The notes beneath the pieces are model-generated. The model had not been told where the DNA came from, made no database searches, and saw only the letters and a list, made by a program, of their open reading frames with translations. This document shows, piece after piece, positions 1 to 8,276 of a stretch of 37,669 nucleotides of DNA. How positions within the stretch are numbered: the stretch's first letter is position 1; each line of letters starts with the position of its first letter. A program made the position numbers and the translations under genes. Source of the stretch: Nocardiopsis kunsanensis DSM 44524 (GTDB lineage Bacteria > Actinomycetota > Actinomycetes > Streptosporangiales > Streptosporangiaceae); the NCBI RefSeq assembly GCF_000340965.1, contig NZ_ANAY01000008.1, positions 1-37,669 on the forward strand. The letters are read 5' to 3'.

Positions 1-247
1 TCGGCACACAGCACCCCGGGACAGGGAGGAGTACCCCCGAGGGCCGCTGGCAGCGCTCTCGTACGTACCGGCACCAGCCTGCGGCGCCCACCGGAGCGCC
101 GGCGACCGACGAGCGAGCGCCGACGCACCCCACCGCCCGGCCCCACCTGCTCGGTGGCCCTGGACCCCGCAGCAGAGGCAACTACCCGCCCGCACGTACG
201 GAATAGGCCCGTAACGCCGGATGCTGAAACAATCCGGTAGAACCTTG

Positions 248-276
248 TCGGTGCCGACCGACATACTCGGCACCGA
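248..276. promoter_or_regulatory. 10-bp inverted repeat in leader of ABC exporter operon
   Basis: A perfect inverted repeat has arms TCGGTGCCGA (248-257) and TCGGCACCGA (267-276) around a 9-nt spacer. It lies about 100 nt upstream of the chosen start of the first ABC gene. Its size and symmetry would suit a dimeric repressor operator (TetR or MarR type) or an RNA hairpin. The sequence does not decide between these, and no regulator gene is adjacent within the window. The rest of 1-247 shows no convincing gene. Confidence 0.45.
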
Positions 277-282
277 AGCGCC

Positions 283-323
283 CACTCCGTGTCCTCCCCG
301 TACCCCGGCGAGGACACGGAGTG
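283..323. promoter_or_regulatory. 14-bp stem-loop in leader of ABC exporter operon
   Basis: Perfect 14-bp arms, CACTCCGTGTCCTC (283-296) and GAGGACACGGAGTG (310-323), flank a 13-nt loop. The stem ends 53 nt before the ATG of the first ABC gene. It has no T-tract, but many actinomycete terminators lack one, so it may end transcription from upstream or act as an attenuator in the leader. Its position argues against translation starting at the earlier in-frame ATG at 221, because that would place two long hairpins inside the coding region. Confidence 0.5.
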
Positions 324-376
324 CGGCTGTCGGGGCCCGACCGGGCCATCTCGCCGCACGCAGGAACGGGGGGCCC

Positions 377-2392
377 ATGGCCCAGGGCACGACCAGGACC
401 CGCACCGCCCCGCAGGAGGGTGTTGCACCACCGGGGGAGAACGGCACACCCACCGCCGACCGCGCCCGCACGGACGACGGCACCCACAGGGGCGTGTTCG
501 CCAGGGGCATGCGGGTCCTCGGTCACTCCATCCGCACCGAGCCCTGGGTCTTCGGCGTCGCCGTCTTCGGCGCCGTGCTGCACTCGGGCGTCAACGTCGG
601 CTCGGCCTCCGTGATCGGCCACATCACCGACCACACCATTCTGCCCGCCTTCGCCGAGGGCGCCACCACCAGTGCCGCGCTCCTCGCCGCCGCGGCCCTG
701 CTCATGGGCGTCGGCGTCGGCAAGGCCGTCGGGCTCGCCCTGCGCCGCCTGCTCGCCGGCCTCATGCAGTTCCGTATGCAGGCCCGCTACCGGCGTTCGG
801 TCGCCCGCAAATACCTCGAACTCCCGCTGTCCTGGCACCACCGCCACCCCACCGGGCAGCTGCTCTCCAACGCAAACGCCGATGTCGAAGCCACCTGGCA
901 GCCCCTGGCACCCCTGCCCATGACCGTGGGCAGTGTCTTCATGCTGATCATCTCCGCGGTCGCGATGATCGTCACCGACCCCGTCCTCTCCCTGGTCGCC
1001 TTCGTCGTCTTCCCCGTCCTGGCCGCCGCCAACGTCGCCTTCCAACGCCACGTCTCACCCCTGGCCTCCCGCGCCCAGGCACTGCGCGCCGAGGTCAGCG
1101 GCGTCGCCCACGAATCCTTCGACGGCGCCCTCGTAGTCAAGACCCTCGGCCGCGAGGACACCGAGACCGAACGCTTCACCGACGCCACCCACCGTCTGCG
1201 CGACGCACTCATCCGCGTCGGACGCCTGCGCTCGATGTTCGACCCCTTCATGGAGTCGTTGCCCAACCTCGGTGTGCTCGCCGTCCTGCTCCTGGGCATG
1301 TGGCGCATGAGTACCGGAGCCATCGAACCCGGCGACCTCGTCCAGATCGCGTTCCTGTTCACCCTCCTGACACAACCCATCCGCTCCTTCGGCTGGCTCC
1401 TGGGTGACCTGCCCCGCAGCGTCGTCGGCTGGGACCGCGTGCAGTCCGTGCTGCGTTCCGAGGGCACCATGGCCTACGGCGACCGCACCCTCGACGAAGG
1501 GACCGGCGGTATCGCCGTGAGCGTGCGCGACCTCGCCTTCACCTACGCCGACACCTACGCCTCCGAGCACCGCGACCTCATGGACGACGGCGCCTCCGAC
1601 CCCCGCACCACCGTCCTCGACGGCTTCGACCTCGACATCGCCCCCGGGCGCACCATCGCCGTCGTCGGACCCACCGGATCGGGCAAGTCCACCCTCACCA
1701 CCCTGCTCATGCGCCTGGTCGACCCCGACGACGGCACTGTCAGCTACGACGGGGTGGACGTACGCGACCTGGCCCGCGACCAGATCCCCTCCCACGCCGC
1801 CCTCGTCCCCCAAAGCACCTTCGTCTTCGAGGACACCGTCCGCGACAACGTGACCCTGGGCGCAGCCGACATCGACGACGAACAGGTGTGGGCCGCCCTG
1901 CGCCTGGCCCGCGCCGACGGGTTCATCGCCGAACTCGACGGGGGCCTGGACGCACGCCTCGGGGAGAAGGGCACCTCGCTGTCCGGCGGCCAACGCCAAC
2001 GCCTCGTCCTGGCCCGCGCCGTCGTACGCCGTCCGCGCCTGCTCGTCATGGACGACGCCACCTCGGCCGTGGACCCGCAGATCGAGGCGCAGATCCTGGC
2101 CGGCCTGCGCGAGCGCGACGGCGCAGCCACCGTCGTCGTGGTCGCCTACCGCCGCGCCACCATCGAACTCGCCGACGAGGTCGTCTACATGGAGGGCGGG
2201 CGCGTACAGGCCCGCGGAACCCACAGCCGACTGCTCCACACCTCACCCGGCTACGCCCGCCTGGTCACCGCCTACGAGCGCGCCGCCGCCGAGGGGGAAC
2301 TGGAGCCTGTCCCCGAGGAGCCGGGACCGGCCGAGCCCACACCCGACACCGCCCCCCGCGGCGGCCGAACCCGCGAGGAGGACGCCCGATGA
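377..2392 (+). CDS. ABC exporter half-transporter with degenerate ATPase site (subunit 1 of heterodimer)
   Basis: A fused membrane-plus-ATPase half-exporter of 671 aa. An N-terminal ABC_membrane domain with about six helices (roughly residues 50-340) is followed by an ATPase domain. Walker A is GPTGSGKST (431-439) and the signature is a canonical LSGGQ (535-539). Two catalytic positions are altered. Walker B reads MDDATSAVD, so the usual catalytic Glu is Asp560, and the H-loop His is Tyr591 (AYRRATI). This is the pattern of the degenerate partner in heterodimeric exporters of the TM287/288 and BmrCD type. The start at 377 is chosen because it lies downstream of the leader hairpins, has a G-rich stretch just upstream, and gives a family-typical length. 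The stop overlaps the next gene as ATGA, implying translational coupling. An acidic, Pro-rich tail follows the ATPase. The substrate (drug, lipid or peptide) cannot be told. Confidence 0.9.
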   Translation: MAQGTTRTRTAPQEGVAPPGENGTPTADRARTDDGTHRGVFARGMRVLGHSIRTEPWVFGVAVFGAVLHSGVNVGSASVIGHITDHTILPAFAEGATTSAALLAAAALLMGVGVGKAVGLALRRLLAGLMQFRMQARYRRSVARKYLELPLSWHHRHPTGQLLSNANADVEATWQPLAPLPMTVGSVFMLIISAVAMIVTDPVLSLVAFVVFPVLAAANVAFQRHVSPLASRAQALRAEVSGVAHESFDGALVVKTLGREDTETERFTDATHRLRDALIRVGRLRSMFDPFMESLPNLGVLAVLLLGMWRMSTGAIEPGDLVQIAFLFTLLTQPIRSFGWLLGDLPRSVVGWDRVQSVLRSEGTMAYGDRTLDEGTGGIAVSVRDLAFTYADTYASEHRDLMDDGASDPRTTVLDGFDLDIAPGRTIAVVGPTGSGKSTLTTLLMRLVDPDDGTVSYDGVDVRDLARDQIPSHAALVPQSTFVFEDTVRDNVTLGAADIDDEQVWAALRLARADGFIAELDGGLDARLGEKGTSLSGGQRQRLVLARAVVRRPRLLVMDDATSAVDPQIEAQILAGLRERDGAATVVVVAYRRATIELADEVVYMEGGRVQARGTHSRLLHTSPGYARLVTAYERAAAEGELEPVPEEPGPAEPTPDTAPRGGRTREEDAR

Positions 2393-4242
2393 GTGCACCC
2401 ACCCGGCCCCGGGAGGAGACCCGCACCGCGCCTGCCGCCCAGCAGGGACCACGGGCGGACACCGGCGTCCCCGTCGGCCTCGCCCGCAGCCGCGACGGGG
2501 CCCTCGGCACCCTCAAACGCGGCATCAAGCTCTCCCCGGAGTTCACCAAGGGCCTGTGGCTCACCCTGGCCTTCGCCTCGGTCGCCACCGTCGGCAAGGT
2601 CATCGTGCCCAGCGCCCTGCAGCAGATCATCGACAACGGGCTCTCCGGCCCCGACGGCCCCGACCTGGGCTTCGTGACCCGCATGGTGGCCGTGAGCGCC
2701 GTCCTGCTCGTGATCACGATGATCTGCTCGTACCTGATGAACCTCCGGCTGTACCGGGCCACCGAGTCCGGGCTGGCCACCCTGCGCCGCAAGGCCTTCC
2801 GACACGTGCACGACCTGTCGGTACTCACACAGAACAGCGAACGCAAGGGCGCGCTGGTCTCCCGCGTCACCGCCGATGTCGACCAGATCTCCATGTTCAT
2901 GCAGTGGGGCGGCCTCCTGCTGATCGTCAGCGGTGGTCAGCTGGTCATCGCCACCGCACTCATGGCCGTCTACTCCTGGCAGCTGACCATCGTCGTGTGG
3001 CTCTGTTTCCTGCCGCTGTTGTTCGGCGTGCGCTGGCTGCAGAAACTGCTCTCCAAGGCCTACCTGCAGGTCCGCGAACGCACCGGCGACATGCTCGGAG
3101 CCGTCGGGGAAGCCGTCATGGGCGCCTCCGTCATCCGCGCGCACGGCACCGAGCGCCGTACCGCACAGCGCATCGACGACAGCGTCCTGGCGACCCGCAG
3201 CGCCCAGGTGAAGGCGCAGCGGCTGTCCATGGCCGTCTCCCCCTTCGCGGAGATGGTCGCCGCACTGGGCAACACCGCTGTGGTCCTGGTCGGTGTCTGG
3301 CTCGGTATCGACGGAGGACTGACCGCCGGCCAGCTCATCGCGTTCCTGTTCCTCATGACGTTGTTCGTGCAGCCCATGATGATGGCCACCGAGATCTTCA
3401 ACGAGGCCCAGAACGCCATCGCCGGGTGGCGCCGGGTGCTGGGTGTGCTCGACACCGCCCCCGACATCGCCGACCCGGGCGAGGCGGGCAAGGTACTGCC
3501 GCGCGGCCCTGTGCGCGTCGACTTCGAAGGGGTGACCTACTCCTACCCCGACGGGCCGGTCGTGCTCGACGGCATCGACGTCGAGCTGGTCCCCGGAACG
3601 CGGATCGCGGTCGTCGGCGAGACCGGTTCGGGCAAGACCACTTTCGTCAAACTCCTGGCCCGACTCATGGACCCGGCCGAGGGCACCGTGCGCCTGGACG
3701 GCGTCGACCTGAAGGAAGTGGCGTTCTCCTCGCTGCGCAGCCGTGTCGTCATGGTCCCGCAGGAGGGCTTCCTGTTCGACAGCTCCCTGGGCGACAACAT
3801 CCGCTTCGCACGCCCCGAGAGCACCGACGCCGAACTCGAGGCCGCCGTCACCGAACTCGGGCTGCACGAATGGCTCGACAGCCTCGCCCACGGCCTCGAC
3901 ACACCCGTCGGCCAGCGGGGCGAGTCCCTGTCGGCCGGCGAACGGCAGCTCGTGGCACTCGTGCGCGCCTACATCGCCGACCCCGATCTGCTCGTCCTCG
4001 ACGAGGCGACCTCCGCGGTGGACCCGCACACCGAGATGCGCATCCAGCGTGCCCTGGAGCACCTCACCAGGGGACGTACATCGGTGGCGATCGCGCACCG
4101 GCTCTCCACGGCGGAGGACGCCGACCGGGTGCTGGTGTTCGATGCCGGGAAGATCGTGCAGAACGGTTCGCACGGGGAACTCGTGGACGAACCCGGCGTC
4201 TACGCCGACCTGCACGCCTCCTGGGTGCGTTCTTCGGCCTGA
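2389..4242 (+). CDS. ABC exporter half-transporter with catalytic Walker B (subunit 2 of heterodimer)
   Basis: The second half-exporter, 617 aa, starts at the ATG that overlaps the previous stop by 4 bp. A charged N-terminal tail of about 50 residues precedes a six-helix membrane domain and an ATPase. Walker A is GETGSGKTT (410-418), Walker B is LDEATSAVD with catalytic Glu539, and the H-loop carries His570 (IAHRLST). The signature is LSAGE (514-518) instead of LSGGQ. In a head-to-tail ATP sandwich this weak signature would face the weak Walker B and H-loop of subunit 1. The intact Walker B here would face subunit 1's intact LSGGQ. The two genes therefore complement each other, with one working and one degenerate ATP site. 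Export across the cytoplasmic membrane is the expected role. A strong hairpin follows the stop. Confidence 0.9.
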   Translation: MSAPTRPREETRTAPAAQQGPRADTGVPVGLARSRDGALGTLKRGIKLSPEFTKGLWLTLAFASVATVGKVIVPSALQQIIDNGLSGPDGPDLGFVTRMVAVSAVLLVITMICSYLMNLRLYRATESGLATLRRKAFRHVHDLSVLTQNSERKGALVSRVTADVDQISMFMQWGGLLLIVSGGQLVIATALMAVYSWQLTIVVWLCFLPLLFGVRWLQKLLSKAYLQVRERTGDMLGAVGEAVMGASVIRAHGTERRTAQRIDDSVLATRSAQVKAQRLSMAVSPFAEMVAALGNTAVVLVGVWLGIDGGLTAGQLIAFLFLMTLFVQPMMMATEIFNEAQNAIAGWRRVLGVLDTAPDIADPGEAGKVLPRGPVRVDFEGVTYSYPDGPVVLDGIDVELVPGTRIAVVGETGSGKTTFVKLLARLMDPAEGTVRLDGVDLKEVAFSSLRSRVVMVPQEGFLFDSSLGDNIRFARPESTDAELEAAVTELGLHEWLDSLAHGLDTPVGQRGESLSAGERQLVALVRAYIADPDLLVLDEATSAVDPHTEMRIQRALEHLTRGRTSVAIAHRLSTAEDADRVLVFDAGKIVQNGSHGELVDEPGVYADLHASWVRSSA

Positions 4243-4247
4243 GACAC

Positions 4248-4292
4248 ACGGCTCCCCCGACGGAGAGCTCCTTCCCCCCACGGGGGAGCCGT
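4248..4292 (+). terminator. Hairpin terminator after the ABC exporter pair
   Basis: Perfect 12-bp arms, ACGGCTCCCCCG (4248-4259) and CGGGGGAGCCGT (4281-4292), begin 5 nt after the stop codon. There is no T-run. It lies between convergent genes and may serve both strands. Confidence 0.7.
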
Positions 4293-4395
4293 ACTTCACA
4301 CACCGGACCCGCCCGTCCACGGGCCACGGGGCCGAGCCACGCGCGGACGGCGGGGCAGCAGCGCACCCGGACCACCGGCCGGCCCGGACCACGGG

Positions 4396-5391
4396 TCAGC
4401 TGCGCCGGTGCCACCAGTGGGCCGCCAAGAGCTCTGCCACCAACGGCTCGGTGAGCAGCCTCACGTCCGGGTCGGTGTCACCCGGGTACCGCACGTTCAA
4501 CGCCGCCCCGGGCAGGCGCTCGCGCCCCGGCGTGGGCCCCACCGCCACGAAGGAGCCCCGCAGCTGCAACAGGTGCTCGGAGAAACGCTCGTCGTAGGTG
4601 GAACCGGCGAACAACAACGCCCGGTGGTCCGTGACCGCGGCCAGATAGCGTTCGCTGTGGGACCACTCGCCGGTCTCGGCCCCGTACGCCCGGCGCACCG
4701 GCCCCTGGCGCAACACCCGGACCCCCTGGCCCACGGACGCCGTGCGCTCGGCGGGCGCGACCAGATGCAGCCCGTCGGGGGAGTCCAGCACCTGCGCCGC
4801 CTCGGGGAGCCACTCCTCGGCACCGCTCAGCAACGATTTCGTGGCGTTGGCCACACGGCGCAGGAGGCCGGGGAAGTTCCCGCTGCCCCCGGTCGGCGCA
4901 CCCAACCGGTGCCCCAACAGCAACAGCAGCGCCAGCGCGTGCTGGTAGGCGCTGCACCCCAGGCCCGAGGTCTCCTCCTCCGCACGCAACGGGACGAGCA
5001 GGTCGGCGTAGCGCGCGATCGGCGCGTCCGTGCCCGGGGCCAGGACGATCACGGGCGAACGCGCCACGTACCGGTCCAGCACCGTGGCCAACTCACGCCG
5101 GCCCCCGCCCAGACTCACCCCCACCACCAGCGTCTCCTCACCGGCCGGCGGCTGCTCGTCGGAGGAGGAGAAGTCCGCGTGCGCGCCGATCCCCGCACGC
5201 CGCAGGCGTGCCGCGGCAGCCTCGCACGCGTGCCGGGCCGCGCCCAACCCCACCAGACGCACCTGCGCCGGCTCGTCCTCCAACAGGGCGGGCAACGCCG
5301 CATAGGGGTCCCAGCGGGGGAACTTGTCGGCGAGGCGGGTCAGGGCGGCGGGCTTGCCCGCCAGATCCGCGGACAGTGACTCTGCGGACAC
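4396..5391 (-). CDS. SIS-domain sugar-phosphate-binding-like protein
   Basis: This 331-aa soluble protein resembles the SIS (sugar isomerase) family that includes the isomerase half of GlmS and AgaS-like proteins. The N-terminal half has alternating strands and helices with segments such as [33 protein letters not shown] and [20 protein letters not shown], typical of SIS phosphosugar-binding folds. A second half continues to a HWWHRRS end. The GTG start at 5391 is preferred over the upstream ATG at 5487. The intervening 32 residues look non-conserved, and GGGAG lies just upstream of the GTG. In actinomycetes SIS proteins near hisI or mannose-metabolism genes are common, but no substrate can be assigned. 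It is divergent from hisI with a 186-bp gap. Confidence 0.75.
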   Translation of the reverse strand: MSAESLSADLAGKPAALTRLADKFPRWDPYAALPALLEDEPAQVRLVGLGAARHACEAAAARLRRAGIGAHADFSSSDEQPPAGEETLVVGVSLGGGRRELATVLDRYVARSPVIVLAPGTDAPIARYADLLVPLRAEEETSGLGCSAYQHALALLLLLGHRLGAPTGGSGNFPGLLRRVANATKSLLSGAEEWLPEAAQVLDSPDGLHLVAPAERTASVGQGVRVLRQGPVRRAYGAETGEWSHSERYLAAVTDHRALLFAGSTYDERFSEHLLQLRGSFVAVGPTPGRERLPGAALNVRYPGDTDPDVRLLTEPLVAELLAAHWWHRRS

Positions 5392-5564
5392 GGCACTCCC
5401 AGGTCGCAGCACGGGCGGTCGGACCGCGTGACCACCGGCCCCCGGGGAGGAAGCGCACGGCTGCCCTCCGAGGAGGGCCCAGCTCACGCGGACTGCTTCA
5501 CGTTAGCGGGTCCCGCCCCGCGCCGAGAGCCCCGACCCGGTGACGGGGCGCGCGAGAACGCCCC

Positions 5565-5570
5565 TAACCT
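5565..5570 (+). promoter_or_regulatory. -10 element of a probable leaderless hisI promoter
   Basis: TAACCT ends 7 nt before the hisI ATG, so transcription would begin at or next to the start codon. A -35-like GTGACG lies at 5540-5545 with a 19-nt spacer. The same -10 sequence and the same 7-nt spacing recur before the response regulator gene at 32186. Confidence 0.5.
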
Positions 5571-5577
5571 GGAGAAC

Positions 5578-5922
5578 ATGAGCGTCACCAGCCTCTCCCC
5601 GGACATCGCCGCGCTGCTCCAACGCAACGCGGACGGCCTCGTCCCCGCGATCGTGCAGCAACACGACACCGGGGAAGTGCTCATGCTCGCCTGGATGGAC
5701 GACGAAGCCCTCCACCGGACCCTCACCACCGGCGCCGCCACCTACTGGTCCCGCAGCCGCCGCGAGTACTGGGTGAAAGGCGCCACGTCGGGGAACACCC
5801 AGCGCGTGGTCTCGGTTGCACTGGACTGTGACGGTGACGCACTCCTGGTCCGGGTCGACCAGACCGGTGCGGCCTGCCACACCGGTGACCACACGTGCTT
5901 CGACGCCGGGCGGCTGATGTGA
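5578..5922 (+). CDS. hisI: Phosphoribosyl-AMP cyclohydrolase
   Basis: HisI opens the adenine ring of N1-(5-phosphoribosyl)-AMP, the third step of histidine biosynthesis, in the cytoplasm. The 114-aa protein carries the family hallmarks [42 protein letters not shown] and the C-terminal zinc-ligand segment [10 protein letters not shown]. It is the short monofunctional form with no fused HisE domain. GGAG lies only 3 nt from the ATG, while a TAACCT -10 box sits 7 nt before it, so a leaderless mRNA is likely. The stop overlaps the next gene by 4 bp. In Streptomyces-type clusters trpE usually follows hisI, but it is absent here. Confidence 0.95.
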   Translation: MSVTSLSPDIAALLQRNADGLVPAIVQQHDTGEVLMLAWMDDEALHRTLTTGAATYWSRSRREYWVKGATSGNTQRVVSVALDCDGDALLVRVDQTGAACHTGDHTCFDAGRLM

Positions 5923-6644
5923 CTTCCTCCTCGACCGGACACGTGCGCCGCGAGTTCGGCCTGACGGCCCTCGTCATCGCCGCCGCGGCCGGGATGATGC
6001 TGGCCTCCGGCGGGCAGACCTGGGTCCGGGCCCTGCTCGAAGCACCGGGCCCCGTGCCGTCGGTGCCCGTGGAAGCCACCGGGGCCGACCTGACCGGGGT
6101 ACCCAGCGGGATCGGCTGGGCCGGCCTCGCCGGGATCGCGGGCCTGTACGCCGCACGCGGCTGGGCCCGCAGGGTCATCGGCGCCGCAGTCGCCGGGGGT
6201 GGTCTCTTCGCTCTCGTGGCGGTGTGGACCAGCACCCGCACCGAGGCCCTGACCGACGCGGTCGCCACCCACGCCACCGACGTGGCCGGGACCGTGCAGC
6301 TCGTCGGTGAACCCGAGGTGCAGACGACAGGCCCGCTGGTGGCCGTCGCCGGAGCCGCGCTCCTGGCCCTGGCCGGGCTCGTCGCGTCGGTGCGTGCCCC
6401 TGCGTGGCCCGGGATGAGCAACCGGTACGATCGGGTCGCCGTACCGCGTCCGAGCCAGGCGCTCACCCAGTCGGACCTGTGGAGAACTCTGGACGCCGGA
6501 GACGATCCCACCCTTGACCCACCCGATGGCGACGGTGTGCCCGCGAAGGACGACGGCCACGCCGCCGACACCGGGAGCGACACAGCACCCGTACAGCCGG
6601 CCACCGGGCCGGAACGAACGAAGGAGGGGCCCGATGGCCGCTGA
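5919..6644 (+). CDS. Trp-biosynthesis-associated membrane protein (Trp_oprn_chp / TIGR02234 family)
   Basis: A 241-aa integral membrane protein of the family found in actinobacterial trp clusters; its function is unknown. Four hydrophobic segments are visible, at roughly residues 12-32, 58-80, 84-102 and 135-155, with an extracytoplasmic loop between the first two ([11 protein letters not shown]). A polar, Asp/Pro-rich cytoplasmic tail of about 75 residues follows. The GTG at 5919 overlaps the hisI stop by 4 bp and removes the eight out-of-family residues of a longer reading. It overlaps the following small gene by 11 bp. The tight packing suggests co-expression with hisI and the HGxxPAAW gene. 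Confidence 0.85.
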   Translation: MTSSSTGHVRREFGLTALVIAAAAGMMLASGGQTWVRALLEAPGPVPSVPVEATGADLTGVPSGIGWAGLAGIAGLYAARGWARRVIGAAVAGGGLFALVAVWTSTRTEALTDAVATHATDVAGTVQLVGEPEVQTTGPLVAVAGAALLALAGLVASVRAPAWPGMSNRYDRVAVPRPSQALTQSDLWRTLDAGDDPTLDPPDGDGVPAKDDGHAADTGSDTAPVQPATGPERTKEGPDGR

Positions 6645-6909
6645 AGAACACCACGACGACCACGGGAACACCGTCTCGGCCTGGTTCCTCACCGTCACCT
6701 GGATCGTTGCCTGGACCGTGGCCGCAGTGGCCATCATCCTCGGTGGCAGCCTGACCACGTGGACCGGGATCGCCCTGGGCGCCAGTGTCCTGTTCTCCAT
6801 CATCGCCGGTGTGATGAAGAAGGCCGGTCTCGGCCGCAAGGAGGCCCGCCCGGTGCCGCCCACACGTGAGGAGTGGGAAGCCGCGCGCAAGCTCGCCGCC
6901 TCCAAGTAG
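6634..6909 (+). CDS. HGxxPAAW-family small membrane protein
   Basis: A 91-aa actinobacterial protein with the HG(N)T-x-x-AW motif near the N terminus (HGNTVSAWF). Two transmembrane helices follow (about 17-39 and 43-64) and then a basic Lys/Arg tail. Family members sit beside the Trp_oprn_chp protein in many actinomycetes, and their role is unknown. An ideal AAGGAGG ribosome-binding site lies 6 nt upstream of the ATG, inside the end of the preceding gene. A strong hairpin follows, so this gene probably ends the hisI transcription unit. Confidence 0.85.
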   Translation: MAAEEHHDDHGNTVSAWFLTVTWIVAWTVAAVAIILGGSLTTWTGIALGASVLFSIIAGVMKKAGLGRKEARPVPPTREEWEAARKLAASK

Positions 6910-6942
6910 GACCGTTTCCGGCCGCTGACGGCCGAACGCCCC

Positions 6943-6981
6943 CGGGCCCCGCCCCCCCCGCTCACGGGGGAGCGGGGCCCG
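6943..6981 (+). terminator. Hairpin terminator after the HGxxPAAW gene
   Basis: Arms CGGGCCCCGC (6943-6952) and GCGGGGCCCG (6972-6981) flank a C-rich/G-rich loop that can pair further. A small hairpin, GGCCG-CTGA-CGGCC, lies just before it. There is no T-tract. Confidence 0.65.
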
Positions 6982-7100
6982 TTCGTGAGCGCTGGTCCCT
7001 TGGCCCGTCCCCGACAGCGTCCCTCCAGTACCTGCCGCACCCGTGGCCGACCCCTGCCACCGTTCCGACCGACGGCGTGCGAAGACCGCCGCGGCACTCC

Positions 7101-7106
7101 TACCCT
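7101..7106 (+). promoter_or_regulatory. -10 element of a probable leaderless promoter for the DUF2752 gene
   Basis: TACCCT ends 6 nt before the GTG at 7113, and no ribosome-binding site is visible. Spacing matches the other leaderless-type starts in the window. No clear -35 is seen. Confidence 0.4.
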
Positions 7107-7112
7107 GGACCC

Positions 7113-7616
7113 GTGGACCCTCGACACGAACCGGCAGCCGCAGAGCAGCCCCCCGCACGCAGGGCCGGGCCCCTGGACCGGCTCGTCTCCCGCCTCCCCC
7201 CGTGGATCTGGCCGGTCGGTGTCGGCGTGGCCGCCCTCGCCGGGGCCTTGATCCTGCACCTGTTCGACCCCTCCCAGGAGGGAAACCCCTACCCGACCTG
7301 CCCGTTCCTGTTCCTGACCGGGCTCCAGTGCCCCGGCTGCGGTACCACCCGGGCCCTGGCCCTGATCACCCACGGCGACCTGCTCGGTGCGGCCGGTATG
7401 AACCCCCTCACGGTGCTCCTGCTGCCCTTCCTGCTCCTGGTCCACGTTCGCTGGCTCATCGGCACGCTCCGTCCCGGCCGTGCCCTGCGGCCCGAACCGG
7501 ACGTGCCCGTCCGGGTGATGGTCACGATCCTGGTCGGCATCGTCGTCTTCTGGGTCCTGCGCAACCTGCCGTGGTTCTCGTTCCTGGCCGCCGGGACCCC
7601 GCTGTTGCCCTCGTGA
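7113..7616 (+). CDS. DUF2752 membrane protein
   Basis: A 167-aa membrane protein with the DUF2752 hallmark CPFLFLTGLQCPGCGTTRA followed by a GDLLGAAGMNPL-type segment. The conserved Cys-Pro-x-Cys-Gly-x-T-R box suggests metal or redox binding, but no biochemical role is established to my knowledge. Hydrophobic helices lie at about residues 29-50, 90-110 and 130-150. The GTG start is chosen from the TACCCT box 6 nt upstream and the lack of conserved sequence before it. In actinomycetes DUF2752 genes are often next to CD225/dispanin-type genes, as here, which hints at a joint membrane function. Confidence 0.85.
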   Translation: MDPRHEPAAAEQPPARRAGPLDRLVSRLPPWIWPVGVGVAALAGALILHLFDPSQEGNPYPTCPFLFLTGLQCPGCGTTRALALITHGDLLGAAGMNPLTVLLLPFLLLVHVRWLIGTLRPGRALRPEPDVPVRVMVTILVGIVVFWVLRNLPWFSFLAAGTPLLPS

Positions 7617-7705
7617 ACCACGCGTGGTGAGGAACGGGAGGAACCACACAGCCGCCGTGCACGTCACACCAAGCACAACCAGCACGAAATGATCTGGGGG
7701 AACTC

Positions 7706-8110
7706 TTGTACCAGCCACCCGAACACCCGCAGCACAACCCCAACGCCGGACACGGATACCCGCCTCACCCGCCCCAGGTCGGCGGCTACGGTCCCCAACA
7801 GCAGTGGCCCCCGCACCAGCAGCCCCACGGGGCGGTCGGGACCCAGCCGCGCGCCTACCTCGCCTACAACATCATCGGCATCTTCGGGTGCATGTCCGTC
7901 CTCGGGATCATCGGCCTGGTCTTCTCGCTCCAGGTCAGCTCCCGGTGGGCCTACGGTGACGTCGCCGGCGCCGAACAGGCTTCCAGGACCGCCCGTATCC
8001 TCGGCATCATCAGCCTGATCGGGACCATCATCATGGGCCTGTTCGGGCTCCTGTACATCATCGGGATCGTGTTCCTCGCAACAGGCGCCGCCGGCCCCAG
8101 CGCCATCTGA
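7706..8110 (+). CDS. CD225/dispanin-family small membrane protein
   Basis: A 134-aa protein. The first 45 residues are a Pro/Gln/His-rich, probably disordered cytoplasmic tail with repeated PPHPPQ- and PHQQP-like stretches. Two hydrophobic helices (about 52-74 and 97-123) surround the CD225-like loop VSSRWAYGDVAGAEQASRTA. The family includes eukaryotic interferon-induced transmembrane proteins, and bacterial members have no settled role. The TTG start at 7706 is supported by GGGGGAA 3 nt upstream, and ATG alternatives do not fit the family. It probably pairs functionally with the DUF2752 protein 89 bp upstream. Confidence 0.8.
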   Translation: MYQPPEHPQHNPNAGHGYPPHPPQVGGYGPQQQWPPHQQPHGAVGTQPRAYLAYNIIGIFGCMSVLGIIGLVFSLQVSSRWAYGDVAGAEQASRTARILGIISLIGTIIMGLFGLLYIIGIVFLATGAAGPSAI

Positions 8111-8276
8111 GCCCCGGCAGGTCCACCCACCGTGTCGGCGGGGGCGCGGACTCCCCGGTCCGGCAAGGTCGATACGATGGCCAGCGACACGGTGCCGGCC
8201 ACACCACGCGGGGAAAGCGTGCCGAACGGGCACGCCGCGCACGGCCGGATCCAACCACGAGGGAACGGGGTAATTG

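Noticed and set aside
221..376. Upstream in-frame ATG for the first ABC gene
   Set aside because: The 52 extra residues would be coded across two long hairpins, are Pro/Arg/Thr-rich and unlike exporter N termini; the ATG at 377 fits better.
182..1051. Long minus-strand reading frame opposite the first ABC gene, and many similar frames opposite other genes
   Set aside because: They mirror real genes with GC-biased third positions, have Gly/Asp/Val- or Arg/Pro-rich low-complexity translations and lack ribosome-binding sites.
8111..8276. Trp leader peptide and attenuator before trpC
   Set aside because: No short frame with clustered TGG codons is present; only weak hairpins are seen.
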